Positions 6,074 to 13,103 of a stretch of DNA of 13,103 bases are shown piece after piece; position 1 is the first letter of the stretch; every line of letters begins with the position of its first letter. The DNA lies in assembly GCA_003448685.1 (NCBI GenBank), contig DLXW01000341.1, positions 1 to 13,103 on the forward strand, in the 5' to 3' direction. This stretch comes from Cyanothece sp. UBA12306. GTDB taxonomy: Bacteria; Cyanobacteriota; Cyanobacteriia; Cyanobacteriales; Microcystaceae. The position numbers were made by a program, and so were the translations under genes. The notes below the pieces were generated by a model. It saw only the letters and a program-made list of their open reading frames with translations, searched no databases and was not told where the DNA came from.

Positions 6074-6571
6074 ATGGGCAAGGTTTTGGTCTTAAATGCC
6101 TCCTATGAACCGCTAAATATTACCAGTTGGCGAAGAGCGGTTGTTTTGTTGCTCAAAGGAAAAGCCGAGCAACTCGAAGATAATGGACAATTTATCTATA
6201 CTGATTTTCCCCTTCCGTCAGTCATTCGATTACGCTATTATGTGCGGGTTCCCTATAAAGAAATTCCCCTAACCCGACGTAACATCCTCGAACGAGATCG
6301 CCATACCTGTCAATATTGCAACTATCGAGGAGAACAATTAACCCTCGATCATATTATCCCTCGTTCCCGAGGTGGAGGAGATACCTGGGAAAATTTGGCA
6401 GCTGCCTGTGTGCGTTGCAACGTTAAAAAGGGTAATCGTACTCCCAAAGAAGCTAATATGACTCTACTATGTCAACCCCGTCGTCCCTATAGTAGTTTAC
6501 ATTTTGAATTGGTTAAACATACCAGAAATAATCTAAATCATGAATGGCGTAAATATGTCATTGGGATTTAA
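6074..6571 (+). CDS. HNH endonuclease family protein
   Basis: A 165-residue protein with an HNH (beta-beta-alpha metal) nuclease fold in its second half. The pieces are CQYC (C79, C82), LTLDHIIPRSRGG with D92-H93, the central N107 in WENLAAAC, and CVRCN (C112, C115, N116). The four cysteines should hold a structural zinc, and D92/H93/N107 the catalytic metal. The first 65 residues (VLVLNASYEPLNITSWRRAV) match the N-terminus usual for the small, widespread bacterial HNH proteins of this type, which are encoded outside restriction systems and whose cellular role is unclear. No methylase or mobile element accompanies it, so it looks like a resident gene. It is 48 bp after the M41 gene and 29 bp before menH, compatible with one transcript. 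Confidence 0.9.
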   Translation: MGKVLVLNASYEPLNITSWRRAVVLLLKGKAEQLEDNGQFIYTDFPLPSVIRLRYYVRVPYKEIPLTRRNILERDRHTCQYCNYRGEQLTLDHIIPRSRGGGDTWENLAAACVRCNVKKGNRTPKEANMTLLCQPRRPYSSLHFELVKHTRNNLNHEWRKYVIGI

Positions 6572-6600
6572 TTAAATTTAAGCTTAATTAACGCAGATCC

Positions 6601-7434
6601 ATGAATTTAAACAATTATAAGTTTAATTATTTTTTTCGGGGCAGTCCTGAAAAACCTGTCATTGTTTTTTTACATGGTTTTATGGGCAATTGCCATAGTT
6701 TTGATGCAGCTATTTTATCATTGTCTAAAGATTTTTTTTGTTTATCGATTGATTTACCTGGTCATGGTCAAACCCAAGTTATAGGAGGTGATCAATACTA
6801 TACTATTCCTAAGATTGCTCACGGATTGGTTGAATTACTAAATCAGCTAAAAATTAGTCAATGTTTATTGACTGGCTATTCCATGGGAGGACGAATTGCA
6901 CTATATTTAACTATTTATTTTCCAGACCATTTTTCTCAAGTTATTTTAGAATCAGCTTCCCCTGGATTAAAAACTCCTCAAGAAAGAACGGAACGACTGA
7001 AAAATGATCATCAACTTGCTCAAGAGTTAGAAACAACTGAATTTGCTTTATTTTTAGACAAGTGGTACGACAATAAGCTATTTGTGTTGTTTAAGAATCA
7101 TCCAGATTTTAAACGAGTTCTAGAAAAAAGATTAAACAATAATCCTGTTGAGTTAGCTAAAGCATTACGTAACTGTAGCACGGGACTACAACCTTCCCTC
7201 TGGGAAAAAATACAACATAACGAAATTCCTATTTTGTTATTAGTGGGTGAACTTGATCAAAAGTTTATTGCTATTAACCAAGAAATGGTCAATTTATCTC
7301 AATCAATAACAATAGAAATTATCGAGGATTGTGATCATAATATCCATTTTGGAAAAGTTGATAATTTTGTTGAAACTATCAGACAATTTGTAGTTTCTGG
7401 GGGAGTTAAGGGGTGTAAATTGGATAACGAATAA
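6601..7434 (+). CDS. menH: 2-succinyl-6-hydroxy-2,4-cyclohexadiene-1-carboxylate synthase (MenH)
   Basis: Alpha/beta-hydrolase of 277 residues that eliminates pyruvate from SEPHCHC to give SHCHC in menaquinone/phylloquinone synthesis; in cyanobacteria the product feeds the quinone of photosystem I. The oxyanion segment FLHGFMGN is at 23-30. The nucleophile motif is GYSMGGR with Ser94, and GELDQKF gives Asp219. CDHNIHF gives His246, corresponding to the catalytic His in E. coli MenH. The family marks PGLKTPQERTERL (121-133) and the LFxxWY-like FLDKWYDNKLF (151-161) separate MenH from other hydrolases. The last 10 residues (GVKGCKLDNE) are a short non-conserved tail. It ends a three-gene plus-strand cluster; no other men genes are in the window. 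Confidence 0.88.
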   Translation: MNLNNYKFNYFFRGSPEKPVIVFLHGFMGNCHSFDAAILSLSKDFFCLSIDLPGHGQTQVIGGDQYYTIPKIAHGLVELLNQLKISQCLLTGYSMGGRIALYLTIYFPDHFSQVILESASPGLKTPQERTERLKNDHQLAQELETTEFALFLDKWYDNKLFVLFKNHPDFKRVLEKRLNNNPVELAKALRNCSTGLQPSLWEKIQHNEIPILLLVGELDQKFIAINQEMVNLSQSITIEIIEDCDHNIHFGKVDNFVETIRQFVVSGGVKGCKLDNE

Positions 7435-7715
7435 ATTTTTGGCGTTAAATATCAAAATATAACAGTAAATATTTGGAAAACGCAGCAAAATCTAGTAAAG
7501 CACCCCATTGAGTCAACGGTAAAATCTGATGGGATATTTGACTAGAAAAATATATTTTAATCGCAATAGAGCATTTTTGCTGATTAGTAAGATACAATCG
7601 AATTGATTAACTGTTTGAGTTGATCAAACCCTGACTTTTGTCCATTACTAGAGCCAAATTTCTCTTTTCCCAAGGGGGTTGATTCTCTAAACAACTATAT
7701 TATCAGCGATCGCGG
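7435..7715. other. Intergenic spacer with imperfect hairpins
   Basis: A 281-bp A/T-rich spacer after menH. GCGTT-AAATAT (7442-7452) can pair with ATATTT and AACGC (7469-7483) with a 4-base bulge. A second larger inverted repeat spans 7491-7546 and a third, GTTTGA-N5-TCAAAC, spans 7613-7629. None carries a proper T-tract on the + strand. HIP1 (7706-7713) ends 2 bases before the GT4 start codon. I see no gene here. Confidence 0.5.
7491..7546. repeat. Imperfect inverted repeat (56 bp)
   Basis: TCTAGT (7491-7496) pairs with ACTAGA (7541-7546). AAA (7497-7499) pairs with TTT (7537-7539), with G7540 bulged. After a small internal loop CCCATTG (7504-7510) pairs with TGATGGG (7527-7533), including two G-U pairs. 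In the minus direction TTTT follows the stem. It may be a processed hairpin or a fossil mobile repeat; no function can be assigned. Confidence 0.4.
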
Positions 7716-8948
7716 ATGAAGATTCTTATGCTCTCCTCTACCTTCCCTTATCCACCCATTGAGGGAAAGGCCCAGATGAGAACCTATTCTTTTATTAAAT
7801 ATCTCAATCAACGTCATGATCTTACTTTCGTGACCCAAATATCAGATAAAGTACAAGAAGAAGATATCGCTAGCTTAAAGCAACAGTTGGACAAGTGTGT
7901 GATCTTTGCCGATGTTAACCAAGAAGCAAGTTCACCAGGATTTTTGCAAAAAGCTAAAAATTTAGGCGTATTTTTTCAACAGGGAACACCTCCTAGGTTT
8001 TTATCCCATTACTCGGGAGAACTTCAACAGTATTTAGATCAAAGTGTTGAGTCTGGAGACTTTGATTTGCTGATCTGTGAAGGAAATAACAACGAAATTT
8101 ATATACGTCCCCAATGGAAAGAACAATTACCAACAGTTATTCATATTCATCGTTCAGTATCTGGGGTTTACCAACACCAGGTAGAAACCCAATCTACTGA
8201 ATCAGGTTTGCGAAATCAAATCAATTTACCTTTATTACGTCGCTATGAAAAACAATATTGTGGTAAATTTTCAGCTATTATCACGGCTAATAAAACTGAA
8301 CAAAATATTCTCAAAAAATTAAACCTAGAAACTCCTATTAAAGTGGTTCCTAATGGTTTAGATTTAATGGTTTTTCCCAAACGCACCTCCAATTCAGGGG
8401 GACAAAGGATCGTTTTTGTTGGCGCTATGGACAAACCAGGAAATATTGATGCGGCTCGCTTTTTTAGTTTAGAAGTTTTCCCCAAAATCCGTCAACGCTA
8501 TCCCGAAACTATTTTAGAATTGGTAGGGATTCGTCCCGTTCCTCAAGTCTTAGAATTGGGAGAATACCCAGGTATTAATGTAACGGGTCAAGTACCTTCG
8601 ATTATTGAATATCTCCATTGGGCCACAGTTTGTGTTATCCCCATTCGCAAAAGCATGGGAACCAAAATTAGAACCCTTCAGACCCTAGCGACGGGAACTC
8701 CTTTGGTAGCTAGTGATTATGGATTAGAGGGATTATTGGTTGATGGAACAGGGGTTCCTTTGTCTGCAATGAGGGCCAACGAAGTGGATGAATATCTTTA
8801 TGCCATTGGTCGTCTGTTTGAACAGCCAAAATTGCGGGAAAAACTGTCAGTTAATGGTAGGGCTTTGATCGAAAAAGAGTATACTTGGGAACGAATGGGT
8901 GAACTTTATGAAAAAATTTTATTGGATATTCATAACAACAGCGAGTAG
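7716..8948 (+). CDS. Glycosyltransferase, GT4 type (GT-B fold)
   Basis: A 410-residue sugar transferase with two Rossmann-like halves. The N-terminal half opens with KILMLSSTFPYPPIEG (2-17). The donor-binding C-terminal half begins after VPNGLD (211-216). FVGAMDKPGN (234-243) is the glycine-rich nucleotide region, and GTKIRTLQTLATGTPLVAS (315-333) is the GT4 signature, ending with GLEGL. At the place where most GT4 enzymes have the second Glu of the EX7E motif there is Gln322, and the first is Met314. The donor contact is therefore unusual, though the fold is clear. Sugar and acceptor cannot be predicted. The next gene, a GT2-type transferase, starts 8 bp later, so they probably act in one glycan or polysaccharide pathway. 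No Shine-Dalgarno is seen; a HIP1 site abuts the start. Confidence 0.88.
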   Translation: MKILMLSSTFPYPPIEGKAQMRTYSFIKYLNQRHDLTFVTQISDKVQEEDIASLKQQLDKCVIFADVNQEASSPGFLQKAKNLGVFFQQGTPPRFLSHYSGELQQYLDQSVESGDFDLLICEGNNNEIYIRPQWKEQLPTVIHIHRSVSGVYQHQVETQSTESGLRNQINLPLLRRYEKQYCGKFSAIITANKTEQNILKKLNLETPIKVVPNGLDLMVFPKRTSNSGGQRIVFVGAMDKPGNIDAARFFSLEVFPKIRQRYPETILELVGIRPVPQVLELGEYPGINVTGQVPSIIEYLHWATVCVIPIRKSMGTKIRTLQTLATGTPLVASDYGLEGLLVDGTGVPLSAMRANEVDEYLYAIGRLFEQPKLREKLSVNGRALIEKEYTWERMGELYEKILLDIHNNSE

Positions 8949-8956
8949 GGGTTGAA

Positions 8957-9883
8957 ATGTCTGAAGAGCAGATTGTTGCTATTATTTGTACTCACAACCG
9001 CGATCGCTATTTAGGTGATGCTATTGATAGTCTTTTGGCCCAAGATTGCCAAGATTACCAGGTTTTAGTGGTCGATAATGGTTCTACTGATGACACTGCG
9101 CAAGTGGTGCAGTCTCGTTTACCCCATCCTCGGCTTAAATATGTCTATGAACCAATTCTTGGCCTATCAGTTGCTCGTAATCGGGGGGCTAAGGAAACTG
9201 ATGCTCCGATTATAGCTTATCTTGATGATGATGCGATCGCTTCGCCTCAATGGTTACGGGTGTTAGTGGAGGCCTATAATCGTAACGAAAAATTGGCGAT
9301 CGCAGGGGGCAAAGTGACTTTAATTTGGCCTGATAATATCAGTCGACCTGGTTGGATTTCTGATGATTTGGCAGGGGGTTTGGGACTTTATAATTTAGGG
9401 GATTCTATCGTATCAATTACCGATCCTAATTTAACTCCTCGGGGCTTAAATTATTCGCTGCGCCGGTCATTTTTAGAACAAATTGGGGGCTTTGATGCTA
9501 ACTTAGGCAGGGTGGGCAAAAAACTGCTGTCTAATGAGGAATTGTATATGACAGAATTGGCTTTACAAAAAGGTTGGCAAGTGGCCTATCTTCCTGATGC
9601 TTTGGTTGCCCATAATGTTGCCCCTGAAAGATTAAAAAAAGATTGGTTTTTACGTCGTAGTTGGTGGCAAGGGGTGAGTGAATGTTATCGGGAAGAAATC
9701 GCAGGAAGAACTGGAATTGTTCAATTGGGACGGGGAGGAGAAAGGCTATTACGAGGACTCTATAAATCTCTCAAATATTCCACTAATCCTGCCCTAAGTT
9801 TTGATAATTTGGTCTATGCTTATGGTCAAATTGGTTACCTGAAAGAGGCAATTCAATTAATGTTAAAGCAACCTAAAAATTAA
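8957..9883 (+). CDS. Glycosyltransferase, GT2 type (GT-A fold)
   Basis: A 308-residue inverting sugar transferase using a nucleotide sugar and a divalent metal. Residues 7-48 (VAIICTHNRD, VLVVDNGSTDDT) form the nucleotide-binding half. LGLSVARNRG (68-77) is typical of the family, and AYLDDDAIA (87-95) contains the DxD metal motif (D90-D92). LSNEELYMTELALQKGW (191-207) gives the acidic catalytic-base region (E194/E195), followed by YLPDALVAHNV. The C-terminal 90 residues are basic and amphipathic, but I see no clear membrane helix, so it is probably membrane-associated at most. It follows the GT4 gene by 8 bp and is very likely co-transcribed and in the same pathway. The sugar is not identifiable. 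Confidence 0.9.
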   Translation: MSEEQIVAIICTHNRDRYLGDAIDSLLAQDCQDYQVLVVDNGSTDDTAQVVQSRLPHPRLKYVYEPILGLSVARNRGAKETDAPIIAYLDDDAIASPQWLRVLVEAYNRNEKLAIAGGKVTLIWPDNISRPGWISDDLAGGLGLYNLGDSIVSITDPNLTPRGLNYSLRRSFLEQIGGFDANLGRVGKKLLSNEELYMTELALQKGWQVAYLPDALVAHNVAPERLKKDWFLRRSWWQGVSECYREEIAGRTGIVQLGRGGERLLRGLYKSLKYSTNPALSFDNLVYAYGQIGYLKEAIQLMLKQPKN

Positions 9884-10156
9884 GAAGAATAAAGATTTAT
9901 CAATTTTTGCAACTGCTATCGTCTAGAAAAAGTAATTACCTAATATAATTATAGATAAAAAGAGAACTAAAACAAACCGATGTACTTCAACAATTTCAAG
10001 GAATTGATGAGGAGAAATATTCTCAATAAAAGCAAATTTATTATTATGAATTCAGTATAACATTTTCTCTTCCTATTGTGAGAAAAATTCACAAAATTTA
10101 ACCTTGAAGTTGAGGAAGAATATTCCAGGGAAAGACAATTTCCTAGGAGGAGAAAA
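9884..10156. promoter_or_regulatory. Leader/promoter region of the large surface protein
   Basis: A 273-bp A/T-rich spacer without a convincing gene. It contains several dyads: GAGAA-N3-TTCTC (10012-10024); TTTTCTC (10063-10069) against GAGAAAA (10080-10086); TTGTGA-N7-TCACAA (10076-10094), which overlaps the former; and a hairpin over the ribosome site (10123-10149). The TTGTGA/TCACAA element resembles a Crp-type site but has a 7-base instead of a 6-base spacer. Confidence 0.45.
10123..10150 (+). promoter_or_regulatory. Shine-Dalgarno within a hairpin
   Basis: The ribosome site AGGAGG (10145-10150) lies 6 bases before the ATG at 10157. GGGAAA (10128-10133) pairs with TTTCCT (10139-10144). 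After one A-A mismatch, TTCC (10123-10126) pairs with GGAG (10146-10149), with G-U pairs at 10128/10144 and 10123/10149. The loop is GACAA. The hairpin would cover most of the ribosome site and could make translation temperature- or factor-dependent. Pairing is seen in the sequence; regulation is inferred. Confidence 0.5.
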
Positions 10157-13103
10157 ATGAATAATAGTTTAATGACTGTTGTCAGTAATCTTGATCCCCT
10201 ATTTTTAGAAGATTCTTTACTAGGGGCAGATCTCCACACAATCAATGGTAATTTGTTATTCGACTACCCACAGCTATTAGAAATTCCACAGCCTTTACAA
10301 AAAGTTACTTTTAACTCAGAAATAAACGTCAAAGAAATTGAGTTAGAAGCAATTAAAACTATTGACTTTGACTCAGATTTGCGCCAACTCAATAGCGGGG
10401 AAAATCTAGAACTTACTTCTGTTTTACCTCAACAACCTGAGTTAGAGTTGGGAATTTTTACCAGTGAAGAATCAGAAGTTGAGACTACTAATTTTGACCA
10501 GTTGTCCACCAATTACTTAATGTCGAACTCAGTTCAAGAAAGTAGCCCTAAGACAACTTCAACTACAAGATTGATGGAACAAAAAGTCAATAATGGGACT
10601 AGGATTGATTCTGAAATTGAGCAATCCCCTGTTGATTTTAATGGTAATCAAGTAGGTAATGTTGAGTCAACCAATGCTCAGTTATTGTTAGAGGTACAAC
10701 CTACTGAAATTCAATGGAATGAATTTCAGATTAACACCTATACTGAGGACCACCAATTAGTCCCTTCAGTAACAGGATTAAATGATGGGGGTTTTGTTGT
10801 TACTTGGACATCTTGGGGTCAAGATGGTTCTAGGTGGGGAGTCTATGGACAGCGATTTGATAGTAATGGCATCCCTGTTGGTAACGAATTTCAGATTAAT
10901 ACCTATACTAATGACGAGCAACAGGACTCTTCAGTAACAGGATTAAATGATGGGGGTTTTGTTGTTACTTGGCAATCTTATTATCAAGATGGTTCTTTTT
11001 ATGGAGTCTATGGACAGCGATATGATACTAATGGCAACCCTGTTGGTAACGAATTTCAGATTAATACTACTACTTACCACCAACAAGCAGTCCCTTCAGT
11101 AACAGGATTAAGTGATGGGGGTTTTGCTGTTACTTGGCAATCATGGGGTCAAGATGGTTCTAGTTGGGGAATCTATGGACGGCGATATGATAGTAATGGC
11201 ATCCCTGTTGGTAATGAATTTCAGATTAATAGCTATACTAATGACGATCAAAGTGACTCTTCAGTAACACGATTGAGTAACGGAGGTTTTGTTGTTACTT
11301 GGACATCTGAAGGACAAGATGGTTCTTTTTATGGAGTCTATGGACAGCGATATGATAGTAATGGCATCCCTGTGGGTAATGAATTTCAGATTAATACCTA
11401 CACTAATGACAATCAATGGTATCCTTCAGTAACAGAATTAAGTGATGGGGATTTTGTTGTTACTTGGGAATCTTGGGGTCAAGATGGTTCTTTTGGGGGA
11501 ATCTATGGACAGCGTTTTAGATCAGATATTTTCTCAGAGATTTTAATTGACGATGGCGACCCAGATTTTAGTACCGTAGGTAGCTGGTTCAACGCTAATA
11601 ATCAAGGTTTTGGTGGTGACGTTCGCTACAGCGCTGCCGGAAGCGGTACCGATGTTGCCACCTGGACTTTTGGGGGACTCACCCCAGGAACCTATGAGGT
11701 GGCTGCTACTTGGACAGCACATCCTAATCGGTCTACTGATGCGCCCTATAGCATTTACGGTGACGTTATTCTCATCACAATGGACGTTAACCAAGAGGTC
11801 GCCCCTAATGACTTTAGCGACTACGGGGTAAGTTGGGAAAATCTTAGTACCGTCACCATTACTGGCAATACCCTCACCGTCCAACTATCCGATGAGGCCG
11901 ATGAGTATGTCATTGCTGATGCCATCCGTATTGAACCAACAGAGGTTCAGAACATTGACGATGGAGACTTAGGATTTGGTACGACAGGTAGTTGGTTAAC
12001 CAGTAATTCTCAAGGCTTCGGTGACGATGTTCACTACAGCGCTGCTGGAAGCGGTAGCAATGTTGCCACCTGGACTTTTAGCGGACTCACCTCTGGAACC
12101 TATAGCGTAGCTGCCACTTGGACAGCACATCTCAATCGCGCTACTGATGCTCCCTATACCATTTACGGTGGCGCTACTCCCATCACAGTAGACATTAACC
12201 AAGAGGTCGCCCCTAATGATTTTAGCGACTACGGGGTAGGTTGGGAAAACCTTAGTACCGTCACCATTATTGGGGATACCCTGACAGTCCAACTATCCGA
12301 TGATGCTAATCAACACGTTATTGCTGATGCCATCCGTATTGAACCAACAGAGGTTCAGATCATTGACGATGGAGACTCAGGATTTGGTACCCTAGGCAAT
12401 TGGTCAAGCACCAATAATCAAGGTTTCGAGGGTGACGTTCATTACAGCGAACCTGGTAACGGTAGCAATGTTGCTACTTGGACTTTTACAGGACTTACCC
12501 CTGGTATCTATAACGTAGCTGCTACTTGGACAGCAAATCTCAATCGAGCTACTGATGCACCTTTTACCATTTTAGGTGGCGGTACTCCCATCACAGTAGA
12601 TATTAACCAAGAGGTCGCCCCTAATGATTTTAGTGAGTACGGGGTAGGTTGGGAATATCTCAATAATGTCACCATTACAGGAGATACCCTGACAGTAGAA
12701 CTATCCGATGATGCTAATCAACACGTTATTGCTGATGCCATCCGTATTGAAGCAATAGAGGTTCAGATTATTGACGATGGAGACTTAGAATTTGGTACTG
12801 TAGGCAGTTGGTTGACCAATAATTCTCAAGGTTTCGGGAGCGATATTCACTACAGTGATCCTGGAAGCGGTGCCAATGTTGCTACTTGGACTTTTAGCGG
12901 ACTTACCCCAGGAAGCTATAGCGTTGCTGCTACTTGGACAGCACATTTTAATCGGGCTACTGATGCACCCTATACCATTGTAGGTGGTGCTACTCCCATC
13001 ACAGTGGATGTTAACCAAGAGGTCGCCCCTAATGACTTTAGCGATCAAGGGGTAGATTGGGAAAACCTCAGCAATGTAAGTATTACTGGAGATACCCTAA
13101 CGG
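10157..13103 (+). CDS. Large repetitive surface/adhesin-like protein with golvesin C-terminal-like domains (3' end beyond window)
   Basis: An uninterrupted frame of 982 codons running off the window. The start ATG has AGGAGG 6 bases upstream. Residues 1-188 are a unique acidic, Q/S/N-rich region without a signal peptide (MNNSLMTVVSNLDPLFLEDS). Residues 189-454 are five 55-residue repeats, each with EFQINTYTN, SVTGL-DGGFVVTW, QDGS, YGQRYDSNG and PVGN, possibly beta-propeller blades. From 464 come four golvesin C-terminal-like domains of 136 residues (464, 600, 736, 872, the last cut). Each contains IDDGD-FGT-GSW, ATWTFSGLTPG, AATWTAH-NRATDAP, INQEVAPNDFS and VIADAIRIE. Such domains occur in secreted bacterial surface and glycan-binding proteins. 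Lack of a signal peptide suggests type I export with a C-terminal signal, or a C-terminal sorting tag; neither end is visible. Likely in adhesion or matrix formation (inference). No HIP1 site occurs in these 2.9 kb. Confidence 0.88.
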   Translation, partial: MNNSLMTVVSNLDPLFLEDSLLGADLHTINGNLLFDYPQLLEIPQPLQKVTFNSEINVKEIELEAIKTIDFDSDLRQLNSGENLELTSVLPQQPELELGIFTSEESEVETTNFDQLSTNYLMSNSVQESSPKTTSTTRLMEQKVNNGTRIDSEIEQSPVDFNGNQVGNVESTNAQLLLEVQPTEIQWNEFQINTYTEDHQLVPSVTGLNDGGFVVTWTSWGQDGSRWGVYGQRFDSNGIPVGNEFQINTYTNDEQQDSSVTGLNDGGFVVTWQSYYQDGSFYGVYGQRYDTNGNPVGNEFQINTTTYHQQAVPSVTGLSDGGFAVTWQSWGQDGSSWGIYGRRYDSNGIPVGNEFQINSYTNDDQSDSSVTRLSNGGFVVTWTSEGQDGSFYGVYGQRYDSNGIPVGNEFQINTYTNDNQWYPSVTELSDGDFVVTWESWGQDGSFGGIYGQRFRSDIFSEILIDDGDPDFSTVGSWFNANNQGFGGDVRYSAAGSGTDVATWTFGGLTPGTYEVAATWTAHPNRSTDAPYSIYGDVILITMDVNQEVAPNDFSDYGVSWENLSTVTITGNTLTVQLSDEADEYVIADAIRIEPTEVQNIDDGDLGFGTTGSWLTSNSQGFGDDVHYSAAGSGSNVATWTFSGLTSGTYSVAATWTAHLNRATDAPYTIYGGATPITVDINQEVAPNDFSDYGVGWENLSTVTIIGDTLTVQLSDDANQHVIADAIRIEPTEVQIIDDGDSGFGTLGNWSSTNNQGFEGDVHYSEPGNGSNVATWTFTGLTPGIYNVAATWTANLNRATDAPFTILGGGTPITVDINQEVAPNDFSEYGVGWEYLNNVTITGDTLTVELSDDANQHVIADAIRIEAIEVQIIDDGDLEFGTVGSWLTNNSQGFGSDIHYSDPGSGANVATWTFSGLTPGSYSVAATWTAHFNRATDAPYTIVGGATPITVDVNQEVAPNDFSDQGVDWENLSNVSITGDTLT
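10721..11518 (+). repeat. Five tandem 165-bp units (55 residues each)
   Basis: Units begin with GAATTTCAGATTAA at 10721, 10886, 11051, 11216 and 11381, exactly 165 bp apart with no insertions or deletions; the fifth ends early, at about 11518. Long stretches are identical between units, for example around the GGGGGTTTTGTTGTTACTTGG segment of the first two. The exact period and near identity point to recent duplication or homogenisation. Confidence 0.95.
11546..13103 (+). repeat. Four tandem 408-bp units (136 residues each), last one incomplete
   Basis: Units begin with ATTGACGATGG at 11546, 11954, 12362 and 12770, exactly 408 bp apart. The segment 12291-12343 is identical over 53 bases to 12699-12751. 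The fourth unit is cut by the window end, so the array probably continues. Each unit encodes one golvesin C-terminal-like domain. Confidence 0.95.

Noticed and set aside
6074..6571. HNH gene as part of a homing intron, restriction system or CRISPR locus
   Set aside because: No intron boundaries, methylase, cas genes or repeat arrays are nearby; the protein has the usual length and N-terminus of the resident HNH family.
9980..10060. 26-codon frame in the adhesin leader
   Set aside because: No ribosome site, and A/T-rich sequence makes such frames common by chance.
9967..10245. Minus-strand 92-codon frame
   Set aside because: It overlaps the start, ribosome site and first codons of the surface-protein gene, has low-complexity leucine/isoleucine-rich composition and no ribosome site.
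11543..13048. Long minus-strand frames of similar sequence (113, 98 and 87 codons)
   Set aside because: They are antisense shadows of the 408-bp repeats; their likeness to one another only reflects the sense repeats.

Overview
The window looks like chromosomal DNA of a cyanobacterium. It has eight copies of the HIP1 octamer GCGATCGC, fairly low GC, a cyanoexosortase A pair, a menH gene that would serve phylloquinone synthesis, and an NtcA-like Crp-family regulator. The style suggests a unicellular Crocosphaera/Cyanothece-type genome, but I cannot fix the genus by eye.

Layout, left to right. A G-rich heptanucleotide tract (25-55) precedes a Crp/Fnr-family regulator (+, 160-762). It converges, 3 bp apart, on a pterin-4a-carbinolamine dehydratase gene (-, 766-1116). 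A conserved-looking protein of unknown function follows (+, 1291-1755), then a GGGGTTTAGC-type palindrome. A minus-strand block holds a small membrane protein (1931-2113), prfB (release factor 2), a cyanoexosortase A-associated protein (3396-4064) and cyanoexosortase A (4085-4978). prfB is expressed through a programmed +1 frameshift at CTT TGA C, so its true start is the ATG at 3329 and the product has 370 residues.

The 354-bp gap 4979-5332 is not empty. On the + strand it carries a strong small-RNA candidate (about 5115-5196): a 9-bp stem with an inner GUC/GAC helix and a 12-nt purine-rich loop, followed by a U-rich tail. Near its 5' end is an exact 11-nt complement of the conserved Yfr1 sRNA motif. 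The overall plan resembles the cyanobacterial Yfr2 sRNA family.

A plus-strand cluster follows: a membrane-anchored M41 (FtsH-type) peptidase domain without an AAA+ module, an HNH endonuclease-like protein, and MenH. After a 281-bp spacer with hairpins come two adjacent glycosyltransferases (GT4-type and GT2-type, 8 bp apart), probably for surface polysaccharide or glycan synthesis. The right end is the first 982 codons of a very large repetitive surface protein (10157 to beyond the window): a unique N-terminus, five exact 165-bp units, then at least four exact 408-bp golvesin C-terminal-like units. Its leader contains a hairpin that could hide the Shine-Dalgarno sequence.

Functionally the window mixes housekeeping genes (prfB, menH, dehydratase) with cell-surface functions (exosortase sorting, glycosyltransferases, adhesin-like protein) and regulatory elements (Crp-like factor, sRNA candidate, prfB autoregulation).
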